Positions 1 through 7,210 of a stretch of DNA of 45,414 bases are shown here, piece after piece (position 1 is the first letter of the stretch; each line of letters starts with the position of its first letter). Below the pieces are notes generated by a model. It did not search any database and had not been told where the DNA came from. It saw nothing but the letters and a program-made list of their open reading frames with translations. This DNA is from Burkholderiales bacterium. GTDB lineage: Bacteria > Pseudomonadota > Gammaproteobacteria > Burkholderiales > Burkholderiaceae_C. The position numbers and the translations under genes were made by a program. The stretch spans positions 1 to 45,414 of the forward strand of contig JANYEE010000208.1 in the NCBI GenBank assembly GCA_025363275.1, given 5' to 3'.

Positions 1-711
1 ACGCAGCGAGTTGCGCGCGCCCAGTCCAATCGGCTTCACTTCAGGCTGGGCCAGTAAAGCGCGGGCCAGGGCGTCAGCGTGGTCGTTATGGACGGAGATC
101 TCGAAACCGTCCTCGCCGGTGTAGCCGCTACGGGTCAGGAAAACGTCAATTTTTTGAGTGCCCGTGTCCACCGTGAAATTGCCGCCGGTCATAAAAACCA
201 GCTTCTCCACGCCCGGAGCCAAGCGAGAGAGGGCGGTGACAGCCTGCGGCCCCTGAAGCGCCAGCAGCGCGTGCTCGGGCATGGGAATCACATCGCAGCG
301 ATTGCCAATGCGCGCCTTGATGTGGGCGATGTCTTCGACCTTGCACGCACCATTCACGATCACAAAGATTTCGTTGTTGCCCTTATTGAAGAACATCAGG
401 TCGTCAATGATGGTGCCCTCGTCGGTCAGCAACAGGCCGTAGCGCTGCTTGCCCACCGCGAGGTCGATCACGTCCACGGGCATCAGCGTCTCAAACGCGG
501 CGGCAGCGTCCGGGCCAAATAGACGCAACTGGCCCATGTGGGATACGTCAAACAGGCCAGCAGCCTTGCGGGTGTGGTGGTGTTCGGCCATCAGGCCAGC
601 GGGGTACTGCACCGGCATGGAGTAGCCGGCGAAGGGCACCATGCGGGCGCCCAGCTCCATGTGCAGGACGTTGAGGGGCGTGGTCAGCAAAGTTTCTGTG
701 GGAGCGGACAT
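1..711 (-). CDS. gcvT: Aminomethyltransferase GcvT (T protein of the glycine cleavage system), 3' end outside the window
   Basis: The T protein transfers the methylene carbon of the glycine-derived aminomethyl group, carried on lipoyl-GcvH, to tetrahydrofolate and releases ammonia. Reading leftwards from the ATG at 711, the first 237 residues are visible. The N-terminus begins MSAPTETLLTTPLNVLHMEL and contains the family segments GARMVPFAGYSMPVQY and AGLFDVSHMGQ, followed by LLTDEGTIIDDLMF, ALQGPQA and FLTRSGYTGEDGFEI. All are typical of the folate-binding T-protein fold. The frame is open to the left edge, so the C-terminal third (family about 370 residues) is missing. A tandem glycine riboswitch lies directly upstream, which independently supports the call. 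gcvH and gcvP probably follow to the left, but they are not visible. Confidence 0.97.
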   Translation of the reverse strand, partial: MSAPTETLLTTPLNVLHMELGARMVPFAGYSMPVQYPAGLMAEHHHTRKAAGLFDVSHMGQLRLFGPDAAAAFETLMPVDVIDLAVGKQRYGLLLTDEGTIIDDLMFFNKGNNEIFVIVNGACKVEDIAHIKARIGNRCDVIPMPEHALLALQGPQAVTALSRLAPGVEKLVFMTGGNFTVDTGTQKIDVFLTRSGYTGEDGFEISVHNDHADALARALLAQPEVKPIGLGARNSLR

Positions 712-784
712 GAAGTCTCCAGGTCAGGCGGGCAGGGGCAACTCAGTAATTCAGGTGCGCACCGAATAGCGCGCGCCTGAGGCT

Positions 785-1030
785 GCCCCCACTGTCCGCT
801 TTACCTGAGAGATTCGCCGGGCCTGCCAACACGCTTTATGGTGCGCAGACTGCGGTTTGCTCCTTCGGTGGGCTGCTGTAAAAGCAGCCTCTCTCCAGTG
901 GGGAAACGTTTTGTTCCGGTGAAGGAAATTAACGCTGGTCAGTCCTTTTGCCTGAGCGTTCAGACCGCTGCAATCAGCGGTCCTGCGCCTTCGGCGGCTT
1001 CCTCGGGGGAAACTCTCTCCTGACCTGTCC
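785..1030 (-). promoter_or_regulatory. Tandem glycine riboswitch (two aptamers) controlling gcvT
   Basis: On the minus strand two glycine aptamers are arranged in series. Aptamer I (about 1028-938) opens with GGAGAGAG and continues with GCCGAAGG and CTCAGGCAAAAGGAC. Aptamer II (about 903-786) opens with CTGGAGAGAGG and continues with CCACCGAAGGAGCAA and CTCTCAGGTAAAGCGGACAG. These are the conserved P1/P3 and junction sequences of the gcvT RNA family. The linker between the aptamers is about 35 nt. The second aptamer ends about 75 nt before the gcvT ATG at 711. I see no strong intrinsic terminator between them, so an ON switch acting on translation or on anti-termination is inferred. Confidence 0.95.
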
Positions 1031-1031
1031 A

Positions 1032-1037
1032 ATTCTA
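1032..1037 (-). promoter_or_regulatory. gcvT: Probable -10 box for the riboswitch-gcvT transcript
   Basis: On the minus strand the hexamer TAGAAT lies 4-5 nt before the first conserved bases of glycine aptamer I, which would place the transcription start at about 1025. No convincing -35 element is visible at the normal spacing, so the assignment rests on the -10 match and its position. Confidence 0.4.
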
Positions 1038-1065
1038 AACCAGCTCGATGGCGAGTTGGTATGTC

Positions 1066-2628
1066 CTAGCTCAGCTTTTGGGGCGCAGCAAATAACTCCC
1101 GAAGTATCAGCTTCTGCACCTTCCCAATCGCACTGCGCGGAAGCTCATCCAAAAATCGCAGCGCGGTCACCCGCTGCGTTTTGCCCACTTGACTGTTTAC
1201 AAACTGCATCAGTTCACTTGCATCAGTGGAAGCACCCGGCTTGGTCACCACAAACGCCACCGGCGTTTCGCCCCATTGCTCGGATGGCACGCCGACCACA
1301 GCCGCCTCCAACACGGCAGGGTGTTGGCGCAGCACGGCTTCCAGGTCGCTGGGGTAGACGTTGAAGCCGCCCGAGATGACCATGTCTTTCTTGCGGTCCA
1401 TCAGCGTCAAAAAGCCATCGGCATCAAAACGCCCCACATCGCCGGTGCGGATGAAGCGTTTGCCCTGTTCATCAAACCATTCGGCCTCGCGCGTCTTCTC
1501 GGGCTGGCGGTGGTAGCCAATCATCATGCCGCCTGAGTGGCCGACCACTTCACCTACTTCGCCGCTCGCTACCTCTATGCCGTAATCGTCGATCAGGCGG
1601 ATGTCATGTCCCTCGGCCGCGCGGCCCACGGTGTGCAGCTTGGTGGGGTGCAGGTGCACCTCCAGAATGCAGGTACCGCCGCCCTCGGTCATGCCATAAA
1701 ACTCGATCAGCCCGCCGGGCCAGCGCTTGAGCACATCGGCTTTGATGGCCGCGTTGAACGGAGCGCTGGTGGAGAACTTGAGCACGAAACTGGAGAGGTC
1801 GTACGCGTCAAAGTCGGGCCGCGCCATCAGCCGCTGGTATTGCACTGGCACCAGCATAGTGTGGGTGGCGCGGTGGGTTTGGGCCAGCCGCAGGTAACTA
1901 GCAGCGTCAAATTTGGGCATCAGCACCACGGTGCCGCCAAAGGCCAGCGTGGGGAAGAAGACGACCAGCGTGGTGTTGGAATACAGCGGCGTGGACAGCA
2001 GGGCGACTGTTTGTGGCCCGTACTGGTACACGCCCACACGGCGCACATGCGCCCAGCGCATGCCGTGGGATTGCACGATGCCCTTGGGCTCGCCCGTGGT
2101 GCCGGAAGAATAGATGATGTTGAATGGCCAAGCCGGTTCCACTGTCACGGGTTTGGGTCTAGTGCCCGTTGGCAGCAGCCAGGTGTTCAATGCCTGGCCT
2201 GCGGTGGACCCGTCCAACGCAATGCGCGGCGCTTCGTCGCCGGGGTTCCTGGAGTCCGCAGGACCTACTACGGCTATGCAGGCTGCATCGGTAAACACCA
2301 GCCGCGCGCTGGCGTCTGCCACCATGCGCGCCAGACTGCTGGGCGCCGAGCCCGGCGCCAGCGGTGCCACTAGCACCCCGGCGCGCAGCGCGCCCAGAAA
2401 CACGGCGGCGTATTCAATGCTCATGGTGGCGCAGATCGCAATTGCGTCGCCCGGGCTAATGCCAGCCTGCTGCAGCGTGTGGGCCACTTGGTCCATCAGC
2501 GTGTCCAGCGCGGCATAGTTCATCACGCGGTCGCCCTCTATCAACGCGCGGCGCTGCGGATCTTGCGCCGCATGGACGCGGATGGCTTCGGTGATGGTGC
2601 CGAATTCGGCGCAGAGTAGGTCGATCAT
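1066..2628 (-). CDS. Class I adenylate-forming acyl-CoA synthetase (AMP-binding family)
   Basis: A 520-residue ANL-superfamily ligase, expected to activate a carboxylic acid with ATP to an acyl-adenylate and then to an acyl-CoA. The P-loop motif SSGTTGEPKG is at residues 174-183. The A5 motif FYGMTEGG, the ribose-binding RTGD and the hinge following MDRKKD come in the normal order, and the C-terminal catalytic lysine lies in SAIGKVQK. The length matches medium- or long-chain and aromatic acyl-CoA synthetases. The substrate cannot be told from sequence. The gene stands alone, tail towards the glycine riboswitch, with ETF-QO and acyl-CoA-type dehydrogenases about 10 kb away. The N-terminal MIDLL start at 2628 gives a family-like N-terminus. 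A cyclohexanecarboxylate- or benzoate-CoA ligase role is possible. Confidence 0.85.
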   Translation of the reverse strand: MIDLLCAEFGTITEAIRVHAAQDPQRRALIEGDRVMNYAALDTLMDQVAHTLQQAGISPGDAIAICATMSIEYAAVFLGALRAGVLVAPLAPGSAPSSLARMVADASARLVFTDAACIAVVGPADSRNPGDEAPRIALDGSTAGQALNTWLLPTGTRPKPVTVEPAWPFNIIYSSGTTGEPKGIVQSHGMRWAHVRRVGVYQYGPQTVALLSTPLYSNTTLVVFFPTLAFGGTVVLMPKFDAASYLRLAQTHRATHTMLVPVQYQRLMARPDFDAYDLSSFVLKFSTSAPFNAAIKADVLKRWPGGLIEFYGMTEGGGTCILEVHLHPTKLHTVGRAAEGHDIRLIDDYGIEVASGEVGEVVGHSGGMMIGYHRQPEKTREAEWFDEQGKRFIRTGDVGRFDADGFLTLMDRKKDMVISGGFNVYPSDLEAVLRQHPAVLEAAVVGVPSEQWGETPVAFVVTKPGASTDASELMQFVNSQVGKTQRVTALRFLDELPRSAIGKVQKLILRELFAAPQKLS

Positions 2629-2718
2629 GGGTAGACAATCCTTATGGCGTACAGCGCCCTGGGAAAGTCTAAGTCTGACCTATGGGTGGAGAGGCGCACC
2701 TCGGTGACAGCGCTAAGT

Positions 2719-2771
2719 GCTATTAATTAGTAGCTGTCCTCGCATATTCCACATGGGCCACAGGCTGATTT
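2719..2771 (-). repeat. Dispersed ~50 bp repeat, copy A (intergenic)
   Basis: Read on the minus strand, this stretch carries GCCTGTGGCCCATGTGGAAT followed by ATGCGAGGACAGCTACTAATTAATAGC. It shares GCCTG-GGCCC-A-GTGGAATATGC and the GCTA(N)TAGC tail with the copy at 44445-44497. It lies downstream of nothing obvious, in the gene-poor gap between the acyl-CoA synthetase and the TPR protein. Confidence 0.75.
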
Positions 2772-3351
2772 GATGCCTAAACCTCAGCAGGCAGTGATGC
2801 TGATGACAATCCGGTGGTCGGGCTGGATGAAGTTGAGAAGAGTATTGGGGTTTTTCAGAAACAGTTTGCTGCGCTTGGCATACGCATGCCCATAGCACGC
2901 AGCCGACACCTTTGCGTTGGTGAACACGTGGTGCTTGAGAACGCTACCTGGGTATTGCACTTTGCATCAGGAGTTCGCCATACCGACGTTCTCAAATCCA
3001 AGCTCGCGCCCATACTCCCGACCAATCCAGCCAGACTTTGTATCAGCCCTTTGAGCGCCAAATATCGCACTCAAAGGTCTCAGATCAGGCGGGAGATAAA
3101 TGCCAGTTGTGCAGGCGAAAGCACATCCTTGAAGTAATGAACCAGAGTGTGGAAAGGTTTGTGCGACTGTTTTTCCATGGTCGCAATCGGATCATATTAG
3201 TGGCTGGCGGCATGCAGGATGCATTTGCTCTATGTCGGGAGCGGAACGTCGCGGGTAGTTGAGTGACTGCGGTATTGCCTAAATTCGTCTCGTATCATGC
3301 ACACGGCACACACACCCCAATGTTGCATTTCTGTAAATTCTTTTTCGTACG
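2772..3351. other. Gene-poor interval with a possible decayed reading frame
   Basis: No intact recognisable gene occurs between the acyl-CoA synthetase and the TPR protein. On the minus strand a 32-residue frame at 3178-3080 reads MEKQSHKPFHTLVHYFKDVL and continues SPAQLAFISRLI before a TGA. Another minus-strand frame further left, read without a start, gives segments such as GREYGRELGFENVGMANS, then a stop, then LKHHVFTNAKVSAACYGHAY, ending near 2800. The segments look protein-like, so I suspect the remnants of one disrupted gene, but I cannot name a family. No Shine-Dalgarno sequence precedes the short frame. Confidence 0.3.
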
Positions 3352-5241
3352 ATGATTAACTGGCTCAAGCACATATTTAAAAAGCAGCAACAGGAGTTGA
3401 ACGAGACTGTAGAAGTCTTATCCGCGCAAGCCACTTCAGTTGCAGAGCGAGCGCAAAACTTTCGAACCCAGGGCAACCAGGCGCTGGCAGCAGGAAATAA
3501 CACAGCCGCAGAGGTGCACTTTCGCGGGGCGCTGGCCTTGCAGCCAGAGGAAGCCGACACCCTGACCTGCTTGGGCTTTGCCCTCAAGGAGCTTGGCCGT
3601 TTCGAAGAGGCCATGGCTTGCCTCCAGAAAGCCATCATCAATTCTGACTCGCCCGGAGCGAAGTCGGACTGTCATGTTCTGCTGGCCCAGATTTTTGATG
3701 CTACAAATGAATCGGCCAAGGCAGAAGCCAACTACCTGTCTGCGCTGGAATTGCAGCCCAAATTGACCCAGATAGGCCTTGCACTGTTTGACCGCTACCG
3801 CGCTAGTGGTCAGGAGTCGAAGGCCGTTGAGCTATTGCTCCGCAGCATCAATAGAGCAAGCAACACGATGGAATATCGGCGCAAATTGGTTGCGTACTAC
3901 ATCGAGAAGAAACAGTATGTTCTAGCACTGCAGCAGCTCGATGTGGCGCGGGTCACCAATTCGAAAGATCCGTGGATCTATTTTGCAACTGGCATGTGCC
4001 ATCACGCGCAGCAGCATTTGCCAGAAGCCATAAAAAGCTTCTCGAAGGCCATCGCCGTTGATTCCGGTTATGGGCCAGCATTCACCAATCGTGGCTCCAC
4101 CTACATGCTGCAAAGCGCGTTTGATGCAGCGGATGCCGACTTCCAGAAGGCTATTGCGCTTCAGCCACAGAATTCAATCAGTCATGGCAACCTGGGAGAG
4201 CTGCGCCGACTGCAGCAGAAGTTCGCTGAAGCCATGTTGCTGTTTAACAAAGCTATTGAACTGGAGCCAACCGATGCCAGCGCATATTGGAATAAGTCTT
4301 TGGCATGCCTTGCTACAGGAGATCTTGCTCAGGGCTGGAAGCTTTACGAATACCGTTGGCTCAATCACCAACATCGGACTGAGACATTTACTCAAGCGCG
4401 GTGGACCGGTGTTGAGCCTCTTGCCGGGAAAACCATTTTGTTGCACCCTGAGCAGGGTTTGGGTGACACATTGCAGTTCTGCAGATATGCAATGCTGGTG
4501 GCCAAATTGGGTGCGCGGGTCGTTCTGGAGGTTCAAGAGCCGCTGCTACGACTGCTCAGCAGTCTTCCCTCCGACATCACAGTGATCGGATCGGGTAGTA
4601 AGCGTCCGCACTTTGATTTTCAGTGCCCGCTCATGAGTTTGCCACTGGCGTTTGGAACGACGCTGGATTCCATCCCATCCGAAAGTGCTTATATCAAGGC
4701 GCATCCTGAGAAGGCTGCGGCTTGGAAAGTCAAGTTGGCGCAGCACGCAGGTCGCAAACTGGTAGGGCTGGTCTGGAATGGGGGATTCCGAAAAGATCAA
4801 CCTGAGCTGTGGGGCACCAATAGGCGTCGCAATATTCCAGTGGAAGAAATAGCCCAGTTGAATCTGCCGCACCTAGTGTTTGTCAGCCTACAAAAGGGTG
4901 ATCCAGCGGAGGCCGAAGTGCGCGAGCAGCAAGACAACTTGTGGCCAACCCATAACTTCATTAACTGGAGCTCAGAGCTCCAAGACTTTTCTGATACTGC
5001 TGCCCTTATTGATAACTTGGACTTGGTTATTGCGGTTGACACCTCCACTGCGCATTTGGCTGCCGCGATGGGTAAGCCCGTATGGTTACTTAATCGCTTC
5101 GACACCTGCTGGCGTTGGTTGGCATCTGGCGACACCAGTCCCTGGTATCCGTCCATGAAAATCTACCGACAGACTAACGTTTCGGATTGGAGTCTGGTGC
5201 TTTCGCAAGTGCGTGCTGATTTGAGTCAAGAAGTGAAATGA
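3352..5241 (+). CDS. TPR-repeat protein with a C-terminal glycosyltransferase-9-like domain
   Basis: A 629-residue two-part protein. Residues about 30-350 are tandem tetratricopeptide repeats, with recurring patterns such as AEVHFRGALALQPEEADTL, AIKSFSKAIAVDSGYGPA and AMLLFNKAIELEPTDASAY. From about residue 365 a glycosyltransferase-like fold begins with HPEQGLGDTLQFCRYA. It continues with VGLVWNGG near 469 and VFVSLQKGD, and ends with VDTSTAHLAAAMGKPVWLL near 562, the GT9/SPINDLY-like nucleotide-sugar loop. Such fusions often glycosylate flagellin, pilin or other surface proteins, but the acceptor is unknown here. The gene has no operon partners. A short hydrophilic linker rich in Gln/Glu follows the start MINWLKHIFKK, and no signal peptide is seen. 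The Shine-Dalgarno sequence is weak, so the start could lie slightly downstream. Confidence 0.85.
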   Translation: MINWLKHIFKKQQQELNETVEVLSAQATSVAERAQNFRTQGNQALAAGNNTAAEVHFRGALALQPEEADTLTCLGFALKELGRFEEAMACLQKAIINSDSPGAKSDCHVLLAQIFDATNESAKAEANYLSALELQPKLTQIGLALFDRYRASGQESKAVELLLRSINRASNTMEYRRKLVAYYIEKKQYVLALQQLDVARVTNSKDPWIYFATGMCHHAQQHLPEAIKSFSKAIAVDSGYGPAFTNRGSTYMLQSAFDAADADFQKAIALQPQNSISHGNLGELRRLQQKFAEAMLLFNKAIELEPTDASAYWNKSLACLATGDLAQGWKLYEYRWLNHQHRTETFTQARWTGVEPLAGKTILLHPEQGLGDTLQFCRYAMLVAKLGARVVLEVQEPLLRLLSSLPSDITVIGSGSKRPHFDFQCPLMSLPLAFGTTLDSIPSESAYIKAHPEKAAAWKVKLAQHAGRKLVGLVWNGGFRKDQPELWGTNRRRNIPVEEIAQLNLPHLVFVSLQKGDPAEAEVREQQDNLWPTHNFINWSSELQDFSDTAALIDNLDLVIAVDTSTAHLAAAMGKPVWLLNRFDTCWRWLASGDTSPWYPSMKIYRQTNVSDWSLVLSQVRADLSQEVK

Positions 5242-5435
5242 TAACTAACCGAAAAAAACTGACGAGTGCGGGCGACCGAATTAGGTGTTAGCGCGATGTT
5301 TTATCCACCATGAGGCTGTACCACCGGGTTTTGCCTGCAGGTCCATGTTCTGAGCCTGTCACCGGCGGCATATGTTTTCCTCAAACCTGAAGATTCAACG
5401 CACGGTCATGTGCTGGCTCTGAGTTGGAAGCGTGG

Positions 5436-6263
5436 TTACGCAAAAACGTAGTCCATTTTGGCCCGCTTGGCCTGGTACATGGCCTTGTCTGCACTATCAA
5501 TCAGAGCCGCAGCGGTATTTCCGTCTTTGGGGAATACAGAGATGCCAATACTGGACTTAACGATCACATTGCCTATGCTTAGCGCGCACGGCTTTTGAAT
5601 GGCAGCAGCGATTTTTTCGGCAATCTGAAGTACGTGCTTATCGTCGTCAATCGACATCAATAGGTATAAAAACTCGTCTCCACCGTAGCGGCTGATCGTG
5701 TCATCTTCGCGGGTATTTTCTTGCAAGCGGTCCGCTATGGATTGCAGCAAGGCATCACCCACAGCGTGTCCATGCTCATCATTGATTGCTTTAAAGCCAT
5801 TCAAATCAACAAACATAACCGCAAGCGTGAAGCCATGGCGTTTAGCCTGGGCCAGACCGTGCTCAAGTCGGTCATTGAATAAAGCGCGATTGGGCAGCCC
5901 TGTCAGCTCATCATGAAAGGAAGCATGCAACGCCTGTTCCCCTTTTCGGATTGCGGTGCCCAGCTTCGACTCCAAAGCGTTGCGAGCGTGCACCTCCAGT
6001 GCCAAGGCCTGGTTAACATTACTGAGCTTTTCGGCAGCTTCCTGAATTTTGCCTTCGGCAGCCTCGTTGAGTTCAATCGCATCGCCGATGGTCTGCACGG
6101 GATCTTGAACACCGTTTGCTTTGGCCAAAGCAGTATTGACCGAAGACAGATCCTCTGCACATTCGTCCACTAAGGCTTTGACCTGCTTACTTTCGCCCAA
6201 AAGCTTGGCAAGAGATTTGGTTGGGGCTTCGGCCATGGGTAAAGGTTCGGGTTGGGTCGTCAT
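5436..6263 (-). CDS. Diguanylate cyclase with GGDEF domain and inhibitory I-site
   Basis: This protein should make cyclic di-GMP from two GTP. With the ATG at 6263 it has 275 residues and begins MTTQPEPLPMAEAPTKS. The frame extends upstream to 6440, but that extension would overlap the acyltransferase gene on the other strand and has no family-like sequence. Residues 20-110 form a helical, probably coiled-coil region with heptad-like leucine/alanine spacing and no recognisable sensor. The GGDEF domain runs from about 113 to 273: HDELTGLPNRALFNDRL, FVDLNGFKAINDEHGH, the active-site GGDEF at 194-198, and SIGISVFPKDG. The product-inhibition RxxD motif (R185-E-D-D188) sits five residues before GGDEF. 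No transmembrane helix is seen, so it is probably cytoplasmic. It diverges from the plsC-like gene. Confidence 0.92.
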   Translation of the reverse strand: MTTQPEPLPMAEAPTKSLAKLLGESKQVKALVDECAEDLSSVNTALAKANGVQDPVQTIGDAIELNEAAEGKIQEAAEKLSNVNQALALEVHARNALESKLGTAIRKGEQALHASFHDELTGLPNRALFNDRLEHGLAQAKRHGFTLAVMFVDLNGFKAINDEHGHAVGDALLQSIADRLQENTREDDTISRYGGDEFLYLLMSIDDDKHVLQIAEKIAAAIQKPCALSIGNVIVKSSIGISVFPKDGNTAAALIDSADKAMYQAKRAKMDYVFA

Positions 6264-6442
6264 TGATAGCAAACTGGGCGGCCTAAGATGGCTAGCGCAC
6301 ATAATTGAAGACAGGATACGCACGATGGGGAGGGGCGACAGTGCGATATCACACAGTCGGATTCCCCCGCAGTGGGTTAGCGGCATGCTTAACGCGGGTC
6401 TGGCTTGCTCTAAACTTCGAGCAGTTTTTGTTCTGTGCACCC

Positions 6443-7171
6443 ATGCTTTACCTACTTCGACTATTCCTGATGGGCATCCACTTTGTTGTGGCAGCGATTA
6501 TCAATTTCGCTATTGTTCTTCTGCGACCTTTTAACCCCGACAACACACGTCTGTGTGGCGCGGTGTACTCAGTGCCCGCCCTGCGTATTTTGGGTCTGAG
6601 GACTGTGTTGGACACCACCACCATGCTCGCCCACGCTAATCCATTTGTCATTGTGGCCAATCACCAATCCAACTACGATCTATTCGTATTGGGTTGTGCC
6701 GTGCCACGGCGCACTGTCACTATAGGTAAGACCAGTCTGAAGTGGATGCCGCTATTTGGCCAAATCTACTGGCTAGCGGGCAATGTACTGATTAACCGCG
6801 GCAACGCCGCCAAGGCTAAAGCGGCGATGCTGAAGACGACAGAGGTGATGCAAAGCGAAGACACCTCAATTTGGGTGTTTGCCGAAGGGACGCGCAATTT
6901 GGGCCGGGAGTTACTGCCTTTTAAAAAAGGTGCTTTTCAAATGGCTATTTCCGCGGGAGTGCCCATCATGCCGCTGTGTACCAGCAGCTACAAAAGAACG
7001 ATGCGCCTGAACCGCTGGCGCGCTGGTGCGGTCAAGATTCGGTCACTGGCACCCATTCCCACCGTAGGTCTGACTCAAGAAAATTTGCCCGCTCTAATGC
7101 AACAATGCCACCGCCAGATGCAGGCCTGCATCGCAGAGCTGGATTTCGAAATCGCGCAGGAGATCTGGTAG
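6443..7171 (+). CDS. plsC: 1-acyl-sn-glycerol-3-phosphate acyltransferase (PlsC family)
   Basis: Transfers an acyl chain to lysophosphatidic acid to make phosphatidic acid at the inner membrane. From the ATG at 6443 the protein has 242 residues. A hydrophobic helix spans residues 3-28. The catalytic HX4D motif is NHQSNYD (H74, D79). The block FAEGTRN (146-152) binds the glycerol phosphate, and VPIMPLCTSSY follows it. The length and order match PlsC. An in-frame upstream start at 6305 would add 46 residues with no family similarity and would run into the divergent diguanylate cyclase promoter, so 6443 is preferred. A sharp terminator follows the stop codon. Other lysophospholipid acyltransferases share these motifs, so the exact acceptor is inferred. 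Confidence 0.9.
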   Translation: MLYLLRLFLMGIHFVVAAIINFAIVLLRPFNPDNTRLCGAVYSVPALRILGLRTVLDTTTMLAHANPFVIVANHQSNYDLFVLGCAVPRRTVTIGKTSLKWMPLFGQIYWLAGNVLINRGNAAKAKAAMLKTTEVMQSEDTSIWVFAEGTRNLGRELLPFKKGAFQMAISAGVPIMPLCTSSYKRTMRLNRWRAGAVKIRSLAPIPTVGLTQENLPALMQQCHRQMQACIAELDFEIAQEIW

Positions 7172-7178
7172 TACGAAA

Positions 7179-7203
7179 AAAAGGGCCTGAAGGCCCTTTC
7201 TCA
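7179..7203 (+). terminator. Rho-independent terminator, probably bidirectional
   Basis: The stem AAAGGGCC, loop TGAA and stem GGCCCTTT, flanked by an A-run on the left and TTTCTC on the right, lie 8 nt after the plsC stop. The A-run on the left could also end minus-strand transcripts of the S9 peptidase gene, whose stop codon is at 7211. Confidence 0.85.
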
Positions 7204-7210
7204 CGCAGGT

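Noticed and set aside
1537..2373. 278-codon plus-strand frame opposite the acyl-CoA synthetase gene
   Set aside because: It is antisense to the ligase, whose motifs are all present in the correct order. No recognisable domain was seen in the plus-strand frame.
6264..6440. N-terminal extension of the diguanylate cyclase to 6440
   Set aside because: It would cover the divergent promoter region and overlap the frame of the acyltransferase; it has no GGDEF-family similarity.
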